Assembly (NCBI RefSeq): GCF_016786305.1 | Contig: NZ_JADWYV010000069.1 | Length of the DNA stretch: 39,188 nucleotides | Reading direction: 5' to 3' (one strand) | Source: Pseudofrankia nepalensis | GTDB lineage: Bacteria; Actinomycetota; Actinomycetes; Frankiales; Frankiaceae | Shown: positions 32,688-39,188 of the stretch, in pieces | Position numbering within the stretch: the first letter of the stretch is position 1 | Layout: every line of letters begins with the position of its first letter | Notes under the pieces: generated by a model | Databases searched by the model: none | Told to the model about the DNA's origin: nothing | Seen by the model: only the letters and a program-made list of their open reading frames with translations | Translations under genes and position numbers: made by a program

Positions 32688-33587
32688 TCACGGATCCTCC
32701 GTCCGCCAGGCGTCGGCGATCTGTGTGTAGAGGGCGAGGTGGTCGGCCGGCCAGCGCAGGCCCGCCTCGAGGGTGTTGAGCGCGACGTGGGTGGCGCCGA
32801 GCGCGACCCAGCGCTCGACCTTGGCGGTGACGCCGGCCAGGCCGCCCGTCGTCAGCCGTACCTGGCCCTGCAGGCCGAGCGCGGCCGGGTCTCTGCCCGC
32901 GCGCTCGGCCGCGGCGCGGACCGCCGTCCAGGCGGCGGCCAGCCGGTGGCCGGCACCGAGCGTGGGGTGGGGGATCCAGCCGTCGGCGAGGCGGCCCACC
33001 CGTTCGAGCGCCGTCGGGGCGTCGCCGCAGCCGATCCAGATCGGGATCGGCCGTTGGACCGGCAGCGGGTTAATGCCGGCGCGGTCGACGACGTCGAACT
33101 GGCCTTTGTGATCGACGGCCGGCTCGGTCCACAGCCGGCGAAGCAGGTGGATCTGCTCCTCCAGACGGGCCGCGCGGGAGCGGAACGGCACACCCAGGCC
33201 GTCGTACTCGACCTCGTTCCAGCCGATGCCGACGCCGAGCCGGAGCCGGCCGCCCAGGAGGGTGTCGACGGTCGCCGCCTGTTTGGCCACCAGCGCTGTC
33301 TGGCGCTGGGGCAGGATGAGCACGCCCGTCACGAGTTCGAGGGAACTCGTGGCGCCGAGGTAGGCGAACAGGGTCAGTGGCTCCAGGAACGGGATCTCGT
33401 GGTCGTAGTGCCCGGACCAGTCCGGGCGGCTGCGCGAGTCCGCGCCGAGCACATGGTCATAGGCGATGAGGTGGTCGAATCCGAGCCTCTCGACCTGCTC
33501 GGCGAACAGCCGAACGGCCTGGGGATCGCTGGGTTTGATCTCCGCCTGCGGGAGCACGGCCCCCATCCGGACCGGCCGGGCCTTCAT
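32688..33587 (-). CDS. LLM-class (F420-dependent-type) oxidoreductase
   Basis: 299 residues from ATG 33587, with GGAAGG 9 nt upstream and an ATGA overlap with the preceding SnoaL-like gene. Typical sequence: RMGAVLPQAEIKPSDPQAVRLFAEQVERLGFDHLIAYDHVLGAD, LELVTGVLILPQRQTALVAKQAATVDTLLGGRLRLGVGIGWNEVEYDGLG, IPIWIGCGDAPTALERVGRLADGWIPH. This is the F420-binding TIM-barrel subgroup TIGR03619-like by eye. Its partner suggests a joint reaction on a small hydrophobic or aromatic substrate; the actual substrate is unknown. It is the third LLM protein in the window, outside the main operon. Confidence 0.93.
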   Translation of the reverse strand: MKARPVRMGAVLPQAEIKPSDPQAVRLFAEQVERLGFDHLIAYDHVLGADSRSRPDWSGHYDHEIPFLEPLTLFAYLGATSSLELVTGVLILPQRQTALVAKQAATVDTLLGGRLRLGVGIGWNEVEYDGLGVPFRSRAARLEEQIHLLRRLWTEPAVDHKGQFDVVDRAGINPLPVQRPIPIWIGCGDAPTALERVGRLADGWIPHPTLGAGHRLAAAWTAVRAAAERAGRDPAALGLQGQVRLTTGGLAGVTAKVERWVALGATHVALNTLEAGLRWPADHLALYTQIADAWRTEDP

Positions 33588-34012
33588 GACCGAGCACCTT
33601 CCGCCGGGGCCGTGGTCGACAGCCAGGTCGGCCGGAACCGGCGCTGCCGGATCTTCCAACTGTTCCCCGCCCGGACGAGCTCGTCGTCGTACCGGCCGAA
33701 GACGGAGGTGGCCGCCTGCCTCGTCGCGTCCACCAGGATGGCGTGCAGGTAGCACGACGCGACCGCGACCTGCTCCTGGAACACCGCCTGATGGGTGCTC
33801 ACCTGGTGCAGCGTCCGGCCGAGGCGGCCGTGGAAGTCGGGCGCCCAGTCCAGGAACTCGGCCAGGGTCCCGACCCGCAGCGGCATCCCGAAGCTGATCG
33901 TCGCGTCCGGGGTGAAGCAATCCCGCAGCGCCGCCCAGTCCCGCCGATCGATGGCGACGGCGTACGCGTTCTGCACCGTCATGATCGCGACCGCGTCCAC
34001 GGCTTCGGTCAT
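33584..34012 (-). CDS. SnoaL-like (nuclear transport factor 2 fold) protein
   Basis: 142 residues from ATG 34012, behind a GAGGGG site. Sequence follows SnoaL_4-type proteins: IMTVQNAYAVAIDRRDWAALRDCFTPDATISFG, GTLAEFLDWAPDFHGRLGRTLHQVSTHQAVF, VASCYLHAILVD, FGRYDDELVRAGNSWKIRQRRFRPTW. Members include ring-hydroxylating dioxygenase beta-type folds, dehydratases and polyketide cyclases. The Asp and His typical of the pocket (DRRDW, THQ) are present. It is the first gene of a two-gene operon with the LLM oxidoreductase. Confidence 0.92.
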   Translation of the reverse strand: MTEAVDAVAIMTVQNAYAVAIDRRDWAALRDCFTPDATISFGMPLRVGTLAEFLDWAPDFHGRLGRTLHQVSTHQAVFQEQVAVASCYLHAILVDATRQAATSVFGRYDDELVRAGNSWKIRQRRFRPTWLSTTAPAEGARS

Positions 34013-34054
34013 GCCACCCCTCACGTCGGTCCTTCGGCCACGTCGACCCTTCGG

Positions 34055-34099
34055 CCGGTGCCCGCCGGTGCCCGCCGGTGCCCGCCGGTGCCCGCCGGC
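34055..34099. repeat. 10-bp tandem repeat, about 4.5 copies
   Basis: CCGGTGCCCG is repeated at 34055, 34065, 34075 and 34085, then decays to CCGGCG. It lies in the untranslated leader of the SnoaL-LLM pair. Confidence 0.9.
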
Positions 34100-34180
34100 G
34101 ACGCCGCGGACCTGGGTGCGTCGCGCGGCCCGCACGCGAATCCGGCCGCGCGCGGCTCGGCGCCGGCATCGCAAGGTGGC

Positions 34181-34211
34181 ATCGTTGTCGACATCGAGAT
34201 CGATGTCAACA
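34181..34211 (-). promoter_or_regulatory. candidate promoter with embedded operator for the SnoaL-LLM pair
   Basis: Reading the minus strand: a perfect TTGACA (34209-34204), 17 bp, then AACGAT (34186-34181). A 26-bp palindrome at 34186-34211, with core GACATCGA-GA-TCGATGTC and three further matching outer pairs, lies between and over these boxes. Transcription would start near 34174, leaving a ~160-nt leader. The layout is typical of a repressor site, but no regulator gene for it lies nearby. Confidence 0.6.
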
Positions 34212-34407
34212 TTACCGAGATCGGCGCGGACGCTTCCGGTCGGCGCGGATGTCGAAGCCGAGGAGGGGATCGATCTTCTCGTTTTCGAGGGTTTCGATGA
34301 CTCCGTCGAGGTGAACCAGGATGGGCGGTGGGTGCCCGGCATTGCTCCACCGCACCTGACCGTGGGCTGGTCCTTCGCGGGCATGCGGCGGCCGGAGGCC
34401 GCTCCCG
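34212..34407 (-). pseudogene. remnant of a SpoIIE/PP2C-type serine phosphatase
   Basis: An open minus-strand frame without any start codon reads HGQVRWSNAGHPPPILVHLD, followed by GVIETLENEKIDPLLGFDIRADRK, and stops at TAA (34214-34212). The motif VRWSNAGHPPP is the hallmark of RsbU/SpoIIE PP2C phosphatases (usually RYaNAGHpPpLL). The domain's N-terminal acidic metal-site part and the C-terminal YTDGLVE part are absent, so at most ~60 residues survive. It sits directly after the response regulator, where such phosphatases often lie. It can only be a fragment. Confidence 0.75.
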
Positions 34408-34413
34408 CCTGGG

Positions 34414-34908
34414 TCAGGACTGGGCGCGTCTGACGATGTCGAGGTAGAAGTCGTCGATCGCGTGCACCGCGCCGAAGAACTCGTCGAGTTCGCGGGGTTT
34501 GCAGACGTACGCGTTGGCGCGCAGTTCGTAACTCGCTGACACGTCGTCGGGCGCGTCCGACGTCGTCAGTACCACGACCGGGATTCTCTTCAGGGCCGGA
34601 TCAGCCTTGATCGCGGCGAGCGTCTCCCGGCCGTCCATCCGGGGCATGTTCAGATCGAGGATGATCAGGTCGGGTCTGCGGCGGGCGGGGTCGCGCAGGT
34701 AGGCCATGGCCTCGACACCGTCGCTCACGGCCTGCACCTCCTGCCCGAGACCGCGGGCAAGAAAGGCTTCGGAGACGAGCATCGCGTCGCCAGGGTCGTC
34801 CTCGGCGAGGAGCACGGAGTACGGACGGCCCGGCGGGTCGGTAACGATATTGGGTATCTCCGCAACGATAGTTGGTTGCCTCGTGCCGATCCGCGAGCGC
34901 CCGACCAT
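34414..34908 (-). CDS. Rcp1-type stand-alone response regulator
   Basis: 164 residues from ATG 34908, with no visible ribosome-binding site; the receiver begins ~30 residues later at YSVLLAEDDPGDAMLVSEAF. The acidic pair EDD, the phospho-acceptor Asp in LIILDLNMPRMDG, the Thr in VVLTTSDAPDD and the Lys in YVCKPRELDEFF are all present. The long loop and the C-terminal FYLDIV are typical of the Rcp1 subgroup. It has no output domain, so it works by binding a partner. No histidine kinase or intact phosphatase is nearby; the downstream remnant suggests a lost partner. Confidence 0.93.
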   Translation of the reverse strand: MVGRSRIGTRQPTIVAEIPNIVTDPPGRPYSVLLAEDDPGDAMLVSEAFLARGLGQEVQAVSDGVEAMAYLRDPARRRPDLIILDLNMPRMDGRETLAAIKADPALKRIPVVVLTTSDAPDDVSASYELRANAYVCKPRELDEFFGAVHAIDDFYLDIVRRAQS

Positions 34909-35033
34909 CGTCGCACATCGTCACGCCGAGGACCGGCGGTCTTCCTTTGATGATCGTCAGCGGGTATTGGTCGTCCAGATGGCGTGCCGGGCAGCGCCGC
35001 ACGGGACGGACGCGGACAGGACCCGTAGCCCTG

Positions 35034-36593
35034 TCACGCCCCAGGCCCTGCCTCTCCGGCCGGCGCCGGCCGTGTTGGGTCTGGCATGCACTCCCGCCGC
35101 GTCCGGCGCGGGACCGAGCGGGTGAGGGCGGTGGCCAGCACGACGGCCGCAGCGACGGCGTACGAGCTGACGCGTAGCGTCCAGGCGTCGCCGGGCAGGT
35201 CGGTGAACAGGGAGATGTACAGGGGATAGGCGGCCGCGGCCACGACGAGCCATTCCAGCCTGCCGGCGAGGACGGCGAGCGCGGCCAGCAGGACGCCGTA
35301 CCAGGGCTGGGCGGGCGTCGCGGTCAGGAAGGCGGCGCCGACGAGCCACAGCGCGGCTCGTTCGGCCGGCACGCGATCCGGATCGGCGCGCAGCACCGCG
35401 ATCGTGACCGCGGCGAGCACGCCGACCGCGACGGCCTTGGCCGCGGTTCCGTGCAGGCCGAGCCCGGCGAGCAGGAGAAACCGGCTGCCCTGGTCGTATC
35501 CCTCGACGCTCAGGTACTGCGGGAGGAAGCCGAGGACGCCCGTTCCCACCGCCAGGACGTGCGGGAGATAGGTGAGTCCGACGACCGCGCCGGCCGCGCA
35601 CAGCAGGCCGATGCGCCGGTGCCGAGAGCCTCGCCCGATCATCGCGGGGAACAGCAGCGCCGGGTAGAGCTTGACGGCTACCGCCGCTCCGAGCAGCGCC
35701 CCGGCCAGCCACGTCCGCCGCCTGGACGTCGGCTCCGACGTGGCCATGGACGACGAGGCGGCCGCCGACGTGGCCGTCGGCGGCGTCAGCGCCGCTATGG
35801 CGCCGAGCGCGAGCAGGGCGCCGAGGACATCCACATGCGCGTCGGAGCCGACATCCAGGCCGGCGAGCGGCGTCAGGGCGTAGAAGGCCGCGGATCGTGG
35901 ATCGCGCCCCCGCGTCGCCAGCGTCCTCATGAGAAGGCCGACCAAGGCCAGCGAGGCGAGCGACGCGTAAAGCTGCAGTTTGTGCTCGCGGGGTGGTCCA
36001 GGCAGGACGTGCACGGCGGTGAAGTAGGCCTGGGCGACCGGCGGGTAGATGGTGTGCGCGCGGGGGTAGTTCAGCCGGGTGCAGCGCGGGCGGGGGTGGT
36101 CGGCGGTGCATCCGGCCGAGTCGGGGAACAGCCAGTCGTCCCGGACCCGGGTGAGCTCGGGGTCGAGCGGGCCGTAGCGGTAGGGATCGATGCCGGCGGC
36201 CTGCACCTTGCCGTCCCAGGCGTAGCGGTAGAGGTCGTCGGACAGCCGCGGGCCGCCCGTGAGGGCCATGGCGTGGATCGCGACGGTGGCGGTGAGCATC
36301 AGAACGAGGGCCAGCCGGCGGGGAGCGGCCAGCACGAGCAGGGCGGCCGTGGCCAGGCCGAGCGCCCACCACAGCACGGTCAGGTACAGCAGGGCTGGAC
36401 GGCTGACCAGATAGCCCGGCTGGCGCAGCACCGCCACCTGGATGGCGAGCACGCCCGCGAGCCCGACGGCGGCGCCGATCAGCGCCGCCAGGCGCCACCC
36501 GCGTGTCCGTCCCGTCCGCCCGTCGGGCGCGGAGATGGCCCGGGCACCGTCGGGGGCGGCGCGGACGGGGGCAGGGGCGGGGGTGGTCGGCAT
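35034..36593 (-). CDS. GT-C membrane glycosyltransferase (GT87/mannosyltransferase-like)
   Basis: 519 residues from ATG 36593. About 12 hydrophobic segments. The signature lies in the first large extracytoplasmic loop: GGPRLSDDLYRYAWDGKVQAAGIDPYRYGPLDPELTRVRDDWLFP. It carries the SDD acidic motif of GT-C enzymes and the DPYRYGP motif of actinobacterial polyprenol-phosphomannose-dependent transferases. A second loop reads GSDAHVD. Later motifs are GAAVAVKLYPALLFPAM and TPAQPWYGVLLAAL. It would transfer mannose (or arabinose) to a lipid or glycan on the outer face. Distinct from the GT87 protein at 22970. The Thr/Ser-rich insertion (TATSAAASSSMATSEPTS) is probably a cytosolic loop. Confidence 0.9.
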   Translation of the reverse strand: MPTTPAPAPVRAAPDGARAISAPDGRTGRTRGWRLAALIGAAVGLAGVLAIQVAVLRQPGYLVSRPALLYLTVLWWALGLATAALLVLAAPRRLALVLMLTATVAIHAMALTGGPRLSDDLYRYAWDGKVQAAGIDPYRYGPLDPELTRVRDDWLFPDSAGCTADHPRPRCTRLNYPRAHTIYPPVAQAYFTAVHVLPGPPREHKLQLYASLASLALVGLLMRTLATRGRDPRSAAFYALTPLAGLDVGSDAHVDVLGALLALGAIAALTPPTATSAAASSSMATSEPTSRRRTWLAGALLGAAVAVKLYPALLFPAMIGRGSRHRRIGLLCAAGAVVGLTYLPHVLAVGTGVLGFLPQYLSVEGYDQGSRFLLLAGLGLHGTAAKAVAVGVLAAVTIAVLRADPDRVPAERAALWLVGAAFLTATPAQPWYGVLLAALAVLAGRLEWLVVAAAAYPLYISLFTDLPGDAWTLRVSSYAVAAAVVLATALTRSVPRRTRRECMPDPTRPAPAGEAGPGA

Positions 36594-36706
36594 GCGGCGA
36601 GCCTGGCCGCTGTTCGGCCCGAGGTGGGTGTGCCGCGACCGGGCTTCTCCGTTCCGTAAGGCTTCGCGGCCCGCTGGGACGGGTCACCCGGACCTACGGT
36701 GCGTGA

Positions 36707-37906
36707 GTGCGCGTGCCTTCTGGACGATTTCCGCATCCACCCGCGTTCCCGCGGCGCGGCCCGCTGCGCGAGGGCGCCTTTCCGAGCCGGCTGCATGACC
36801 CGCGGGTCGCCGCGCTGCTCGGTATCTGGCTCGGGATCGCGTTCGGCGTGTGCTTCCTGACGGGTCTGGTGTCGCACTTCATGCAGCACCCTCCGTCGTT
36901 TCTGGACTGGCCCTCCCGGCCGGTCTGGCTGTACCGGGCGACTCAGGGCCTGCACGTGGCCACCGGGCTGGCGACCGTGCCGCTGTTGCTGGCGAAGCTC
37001 TGGACGGTGTACCCGCGGCTGTGGGAATGGCCGCCGGTGCGCTCGGCCGCGCATGCCCTGGAGCGGCTGACGATCGTGCCGCTCATCGCGGGCGCCGTCT
37101 TCCAGCTGGCCACCGGAATAGCGAACACCGCCCAGTGGTACCGCTTCCGGTTCTTCTTCACCGTCACCCATTACTGGGTTGCCTGGATGACGGTCGGCGC
37201 GCTGCTGGTGCACGTCGCCGTGAAGCTCGCGGTCGTGCGGGCGAACGTCGGCTCGGGCCGGGCCGGACGCGCGCACCTCACCGACCGGCGGAGCGCGCCG
37301 GAACCGGCCGGGGAGGGGCTGTCGCGGCGTGGCCTCGGGGTCGCCGTCGGTACCGCCGCCGGAGTCATCACCCTGACCACCGCCGGCCAGTTCGTGCCAG
37401 GGCTGGCCCGGCTCGACCTGCTCGCGCCGCGGCGGCCCGACCTCGGCCCACAGGGGCTGCCGGTCAACCGGACCGCGGCCGCCGCGCGGGTCATCACGGT
37501 CGCCCGTGACCCGAACTACCGGCTGGAGGTCGTCGGCCCACGCCCGTTCACCCTCAGCCTCGCCGAACTGCGGGCCTTCGACCATCACACGTCGAAGCTG
37601 CCGATCACCTGTGTGGAGGGGTGGGCCGCCGACGCGACCTGGCGCGGCCCGCGGCTGCGGGACCTGCTCGACGCCGCTGGCATCCCGCCCGGCGCGACGG
37701 TGCGGGTCGAGTCGCTCGAGTCGCGCGGCGGCTACCGCGCCAGCGAGGTGAACCCGCCCCATGCCCGGGACCCGCTGACGCTGCTCGCCACCGGGCTGAA
37801 CGGGGCCGTGCTCGACCTCGACCACGGATACCCGGCCCGGCTCATCGCCCCGAACCGGCCTGGCGTCCTGCAGACCAAATGGGTGCACCGGGTGGTGATG
37901 CTGTGA
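36707..37906 (+). CDS. membrane-fused molybdopterin-dependent oxidoreductase (sulfite-oxidase-type Moco domain)
   Basis: 399 residues from GTG 36707; TACGGT (36695-36700) ends 6 nt upstream, so it may be leaderless. Four hydrophobic segments open the protein (LGIWLGIAFGVCFLTGLVSHF, LHVATGLATVPLLLAKL, TIVPLIAGAVFQLATG, THYWVAWMTVGALLVHVAVKL), with histidines suited to b-type heme. Then SRRGLGVAVGTAAGVITLTTAG looks like a Tat-type fifth segment. The C-terminal 150 residues are the oxidoreductase molybdopterin domain, with the Mo-ligand Cys at ~302 in LPITCVEGW, and RGPRLRDLL and NRPGVLQTKWVHRV. Electrons would pass from the Moco site to heme and the membrane. It is coupled to the next gene by a GTGA overlap. 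Confidence 0.93.
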   Translation: MRVPSGRFPHPPAFPRRGPLREGAFPSRLHDPRVAALLGIWLGIAFGVCFLTGLVSHFMQHPPSFLDWPSRPVWLYRATQGLHVATGLATVPLLLAKLWTVYPRLWEWPPVRSAAHALERLTIVPLIAGAVFQLATGIANTAQWYRFRFFFTVTHYWVAWMTVGALLVHVAVKLAVVRANVGSGRAGRAHLTDRRSAPEPAGEGLSRRGLGVAVGTAAGVITLTTAGQFVPGLARLDLLAPRRPDLGPQGLPVNRTAAAARVITVARDPNYRLEVVGPRPFTLSLAELRAFDHHTSKLPITCVEGWAADATWRGPRLRDLLDAAGIPPGATVRVESLESRGGYRASEVNPPHARDPLTLLATGLNGAVLDLDHGYPARLIAPNRPGVLQTKWVHRVVML

Positions 37907-38409
37907 AGGCGAACCGGGGCAAGGCCCTGCGCGGCCTGCTCGCCGCCGCCGGCCTGGCCATGGCCGGATACGGCATCCACGGGCTGCTCACCATGACGCG
38001 GGCCACCAACCCGCCGCAGGCGGCTCGATGGCTGATCGGCGGCATTCTGGTCCATGACCTGGTCGCCTTCCCGGTCACCGCCGCCGTGGGGCTTGTGCTC
38101 ACCCGGTTCGTGCGCGCGCCGTATCGGGCGGTGGTGCAGGGCGCGCTGCTGGTCAGCGCGACCGTCGCCTTGGCCTCCCTCCCGCTGTGGCGTGGCTACG
38201 GTGGCTCGCCCGACAACCCGACGGTGAACCCGCTGCCCTACGGGCGGAACCTCGCGATCGTCCTCGGCGCCGTGTGGGCCGGCGCGGCGGCCCTCATCGT
38301 CGTCCGAGCGGTGCGGGCATGGCGAGCGCGGCGGGTGTCGGGCCCCGCGGGGCCGACGGGGTCCGCGGAGTCGGCCGGGACGGTGGGGTCCGCGCCGGAA
38401 CCATCCTGA
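37903..38409 (+). CDS. small membrane protein coupled to the molybdoenzyme
   Basis: 168 residues from the GTG of a GTGA overlap. Hydrophobic segments: LRGLLAAAGLAMAGYGIHGLL, WLIGGILVHDLVAFPVTAAVGLVL, VVQGALLVSATVALASLPLW and AIVLGAVWAGAAALIVVRAV. Each of the first two carries a His (YGIHGL, LVHDLV). The overlap indicates a partner of the molybdoenzyme, perhaps an anchor or heme-binding subunit. The C-terminal ~30 residues are a Gly/Ser/Ala tail. Family not recognised. Confidence 0.85.
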   Translation: MKANRGKALRGLLAAAGLAMAGYGIHGLLTMTRATNPPQAARWLIGGILVHDLVAFPVTAAVGLVLTRFVRAPYRAVVQGALLVSATVALASLPLWRGYGGSPDNPTVNPLPYGRNLAIVLGAVWAGAAALIVVRAVRAWRARRVSGPAGPTGSAESAGTVGSAPEPS

Positions 38410-38447
38410 GCGGCGTCCCCCGCGCACCACGCGAGGGACGCCGCTCA
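38407..38447. terminator. long bidirectional hairpin terminator
   Basis: TGAGCGGCGTCCC (starting at the stop codon, 38407-38419) pairs perfectly with GGGACGCCGCTCA (38435-38447). An inner CGCG-CACCA-CGCG stem (38421-38433) extends it. It lies between convergent genes (stops at 38409 and 38456). Confidence 0.85.
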
Positions 38448-38455
38448 CGCGAGAT

Positions 38456-39073
38456 TCACGACCTGCCCAACGCCGCGAAGTGCCGGCCCTCGCTGCGCCA
38501 GGTCCGCGCGACGCGCAGCCCGGCGGCCGAGGCGTGGTCGCGGATCTCCTCGGATCCGACGAACGCCCAGGGGAAGGATTTCGACAGCTGCCCGTCCGGG
38601 CCTTCCAGGCGGATGAGCAGCTGGCCGGTTGGCGCCGGGTGGGTCTGCAGCTCGACGAGTACCCGACCGGCCGGGCCGAGCAGCTCGGCGGCGCGGGTGA
38701 GCAGCCGGCCCGGGTCTCCGCCGATACCGATGTTGCCGTCGGCCAGCACCAGCGTCGACCAGCGTCCCTCCGCCGGAAGCGGGTCGAAGACGTCGCGGCG
38801 CAGCGCGGTCGCGCCGGCCCGGCGGGCAAGCCGCACCGCGAACGCCGCCACGTCGATGCCGAGCGTGGGCACACCGCGCGCGGCGAGGGCGGCGGCGAGC
38901 CGGCCGGGACCGCATCCGACGTCGAGGGTCGGACCGGCGCAGCGCCGCAGCAGGGACGCGTCCCCCGGCGCCAGCCCGCCACGCCAGGCGAGCACCGGCA
39001 AAAGGTCCCGCCGCCCGTCGGGGTGGCTCACCCACAGCCGGCCGTCGGCGGACCGCAGGGCCGCCTCATACAC
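38456..39073 (-). CDS. class I SAM-dependent methyltransferase
   Basis: 205 residues from GTG 39073. The SAM-binding motif I is GPTLDVGCGPGRLAAALAARG (~47-67), with the acidic end of strand 2 in TLGIDVAAFAVRLA. Also present are LRRDVFDPLP, the strand-4 region LVLADGNIGIGGDPGRLL and LLGPAGRVLVELQT. The acceptor is unknown. The frame stays open upstream of this GTG: it reads PSLPAAEGRSPTS preceded by (Arg-Asp-Gly)n encoded by the 9-bp repeat to the window edge. The gene may therefore start outside the window. Homologues often start close to this GTG, so that start is preferred but not certain. Confidence 0.88.
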   Translation of the reverse strand: MYEAALRSADGRLWVSHPDGRRDLLPVLAWRGGLAPGDASLLRRCAGPTLDVGCGPGRLAAALAARGVPTLGIDVAAFAVRLARRAGATALRRDVFDPLPAEGRWSTLVLADGNIGIGGDPGRLLTRAAELLGPAGRVLVELQTHPAPTGQLLIRLEGPDGQLSKSFPWAFVGSEEIRDHASAAGLRVARTWRSEGRHFAALGRS

Positions 39074-39112
39074 CGAGGTAGGCGACCTGCCCTCCGCGGC
39101 CGGCAGGCTCGG

Positions 39113-39188
39113 CCCGTCGCGCCCGTCGCGCCCGTCGCGCCCGTCGCGCCCGTCGCGCCCGTCGCGCCCGTCGCGCCCGTCGCGCCCG
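39113..39188. repeat. 9-bp tandem repeat running off the window
   Basis: Eight perfect copies of CCCGTCGCG (39113-39184) plus CCCG at the edge. On the minus strand the unit reads CGC GAC GGG (Arg-Asp-Gly), in frame with the methyltransferase. Confidence 0.95.

Noticed and set aside
1..39188. tRNA, rRNA, CRISPR array, transposase or integrase
   Set aside because: None seen. The tandem repeats present have 7- to 23-bp units without spacers, and no mobile-element protein motifs were found.

Overview
The window is very GC-rich, uses many GTG/TTG starts, and is full of 4-bp ATGA/GTGA gene overlaps. It encodes three LLM-type (coenzyme F420-like) oxidoreductases, an MmyB-type regulator, GT87-like mannosyltransferases and an EAD1/NB-ARC NLR-like protein. 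Together these point to a filamentous, soil-type actinobacterium. A Frankia-like genome is my best guess, but that is inference. I see no tRNA, rRNA, CRISPR array, IS element or prophage.

Layout. 1-3755: the 3' part of a large Gly-linker/FN3-like/helical-repeat protein, translationally coupled to a LamG-type protein. 3771-5271: an AhpD-like protein without its cysteines, divergent from an MmyB regulator, with a 15-bp palindrome between them. 5412-7523: a TetR regulator divergent from a cytochrome P450, with a near-perfect operator-like palindrome. 7595-11653: a 1352-residue bacterial NLR-like protein (EAD1, NB-ARC, about 22 helical repeats). 11911-12877: a decayed reading frame and a TetR gene. 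12980-20462: a tightly coupled seven-gene CoA/F420 operon (LLM, dienoyl-CoA-isomerase-like crotonase, amidohydrolase, crotonase, amidohydrolase-like protein with lost metal ligands, LLM, acyl-CoA synthetase). It looks like a catabolic pathway for an unknown acid, with the divergent TetR as its likely regulator.

20633-22474: an epoxide hydrolase with an apparent N-terminal frameshift, divergent from its probable TetR regulator. 22970-28284: cell-envelope functions (GT87 transferase, PQQ-type sugar dehydrogenase, secreted lysozyme-like protein, NodB deacetylase, DUF4232-type lipoprotein). 28597-32031: a small membrane protein, then a membrane GGDEF protein with a degenerate EAL domain. 32003-34012: a RibD-like reductase and a SnoaL-LLM pair behind a consensus-like promoter that contains a palindrome. 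34212-34908: an orphan Rcp1-type response regulator followed by the remnant of a SpoIIE/PP2C phosphatase. 35034-39188: a GT-C transferase, a membrane-fused molybdopterin oxidoreductase with a partner membrane protein, and a methyltransferase with an in-frame 9-bp repeat running off the window.

Most interesting: the orphan EAD1 NLR, the unassigned seven-gene operon with its degenerate amidohydrolase paralogue, the unlisted phosphatase remnant, the probable dual Sec/Tat molybdoenzyme, and four intergenic palindromes or direct repeats beside candidate regulators. Functional statements rest on motif recognition by eye; no search was run.
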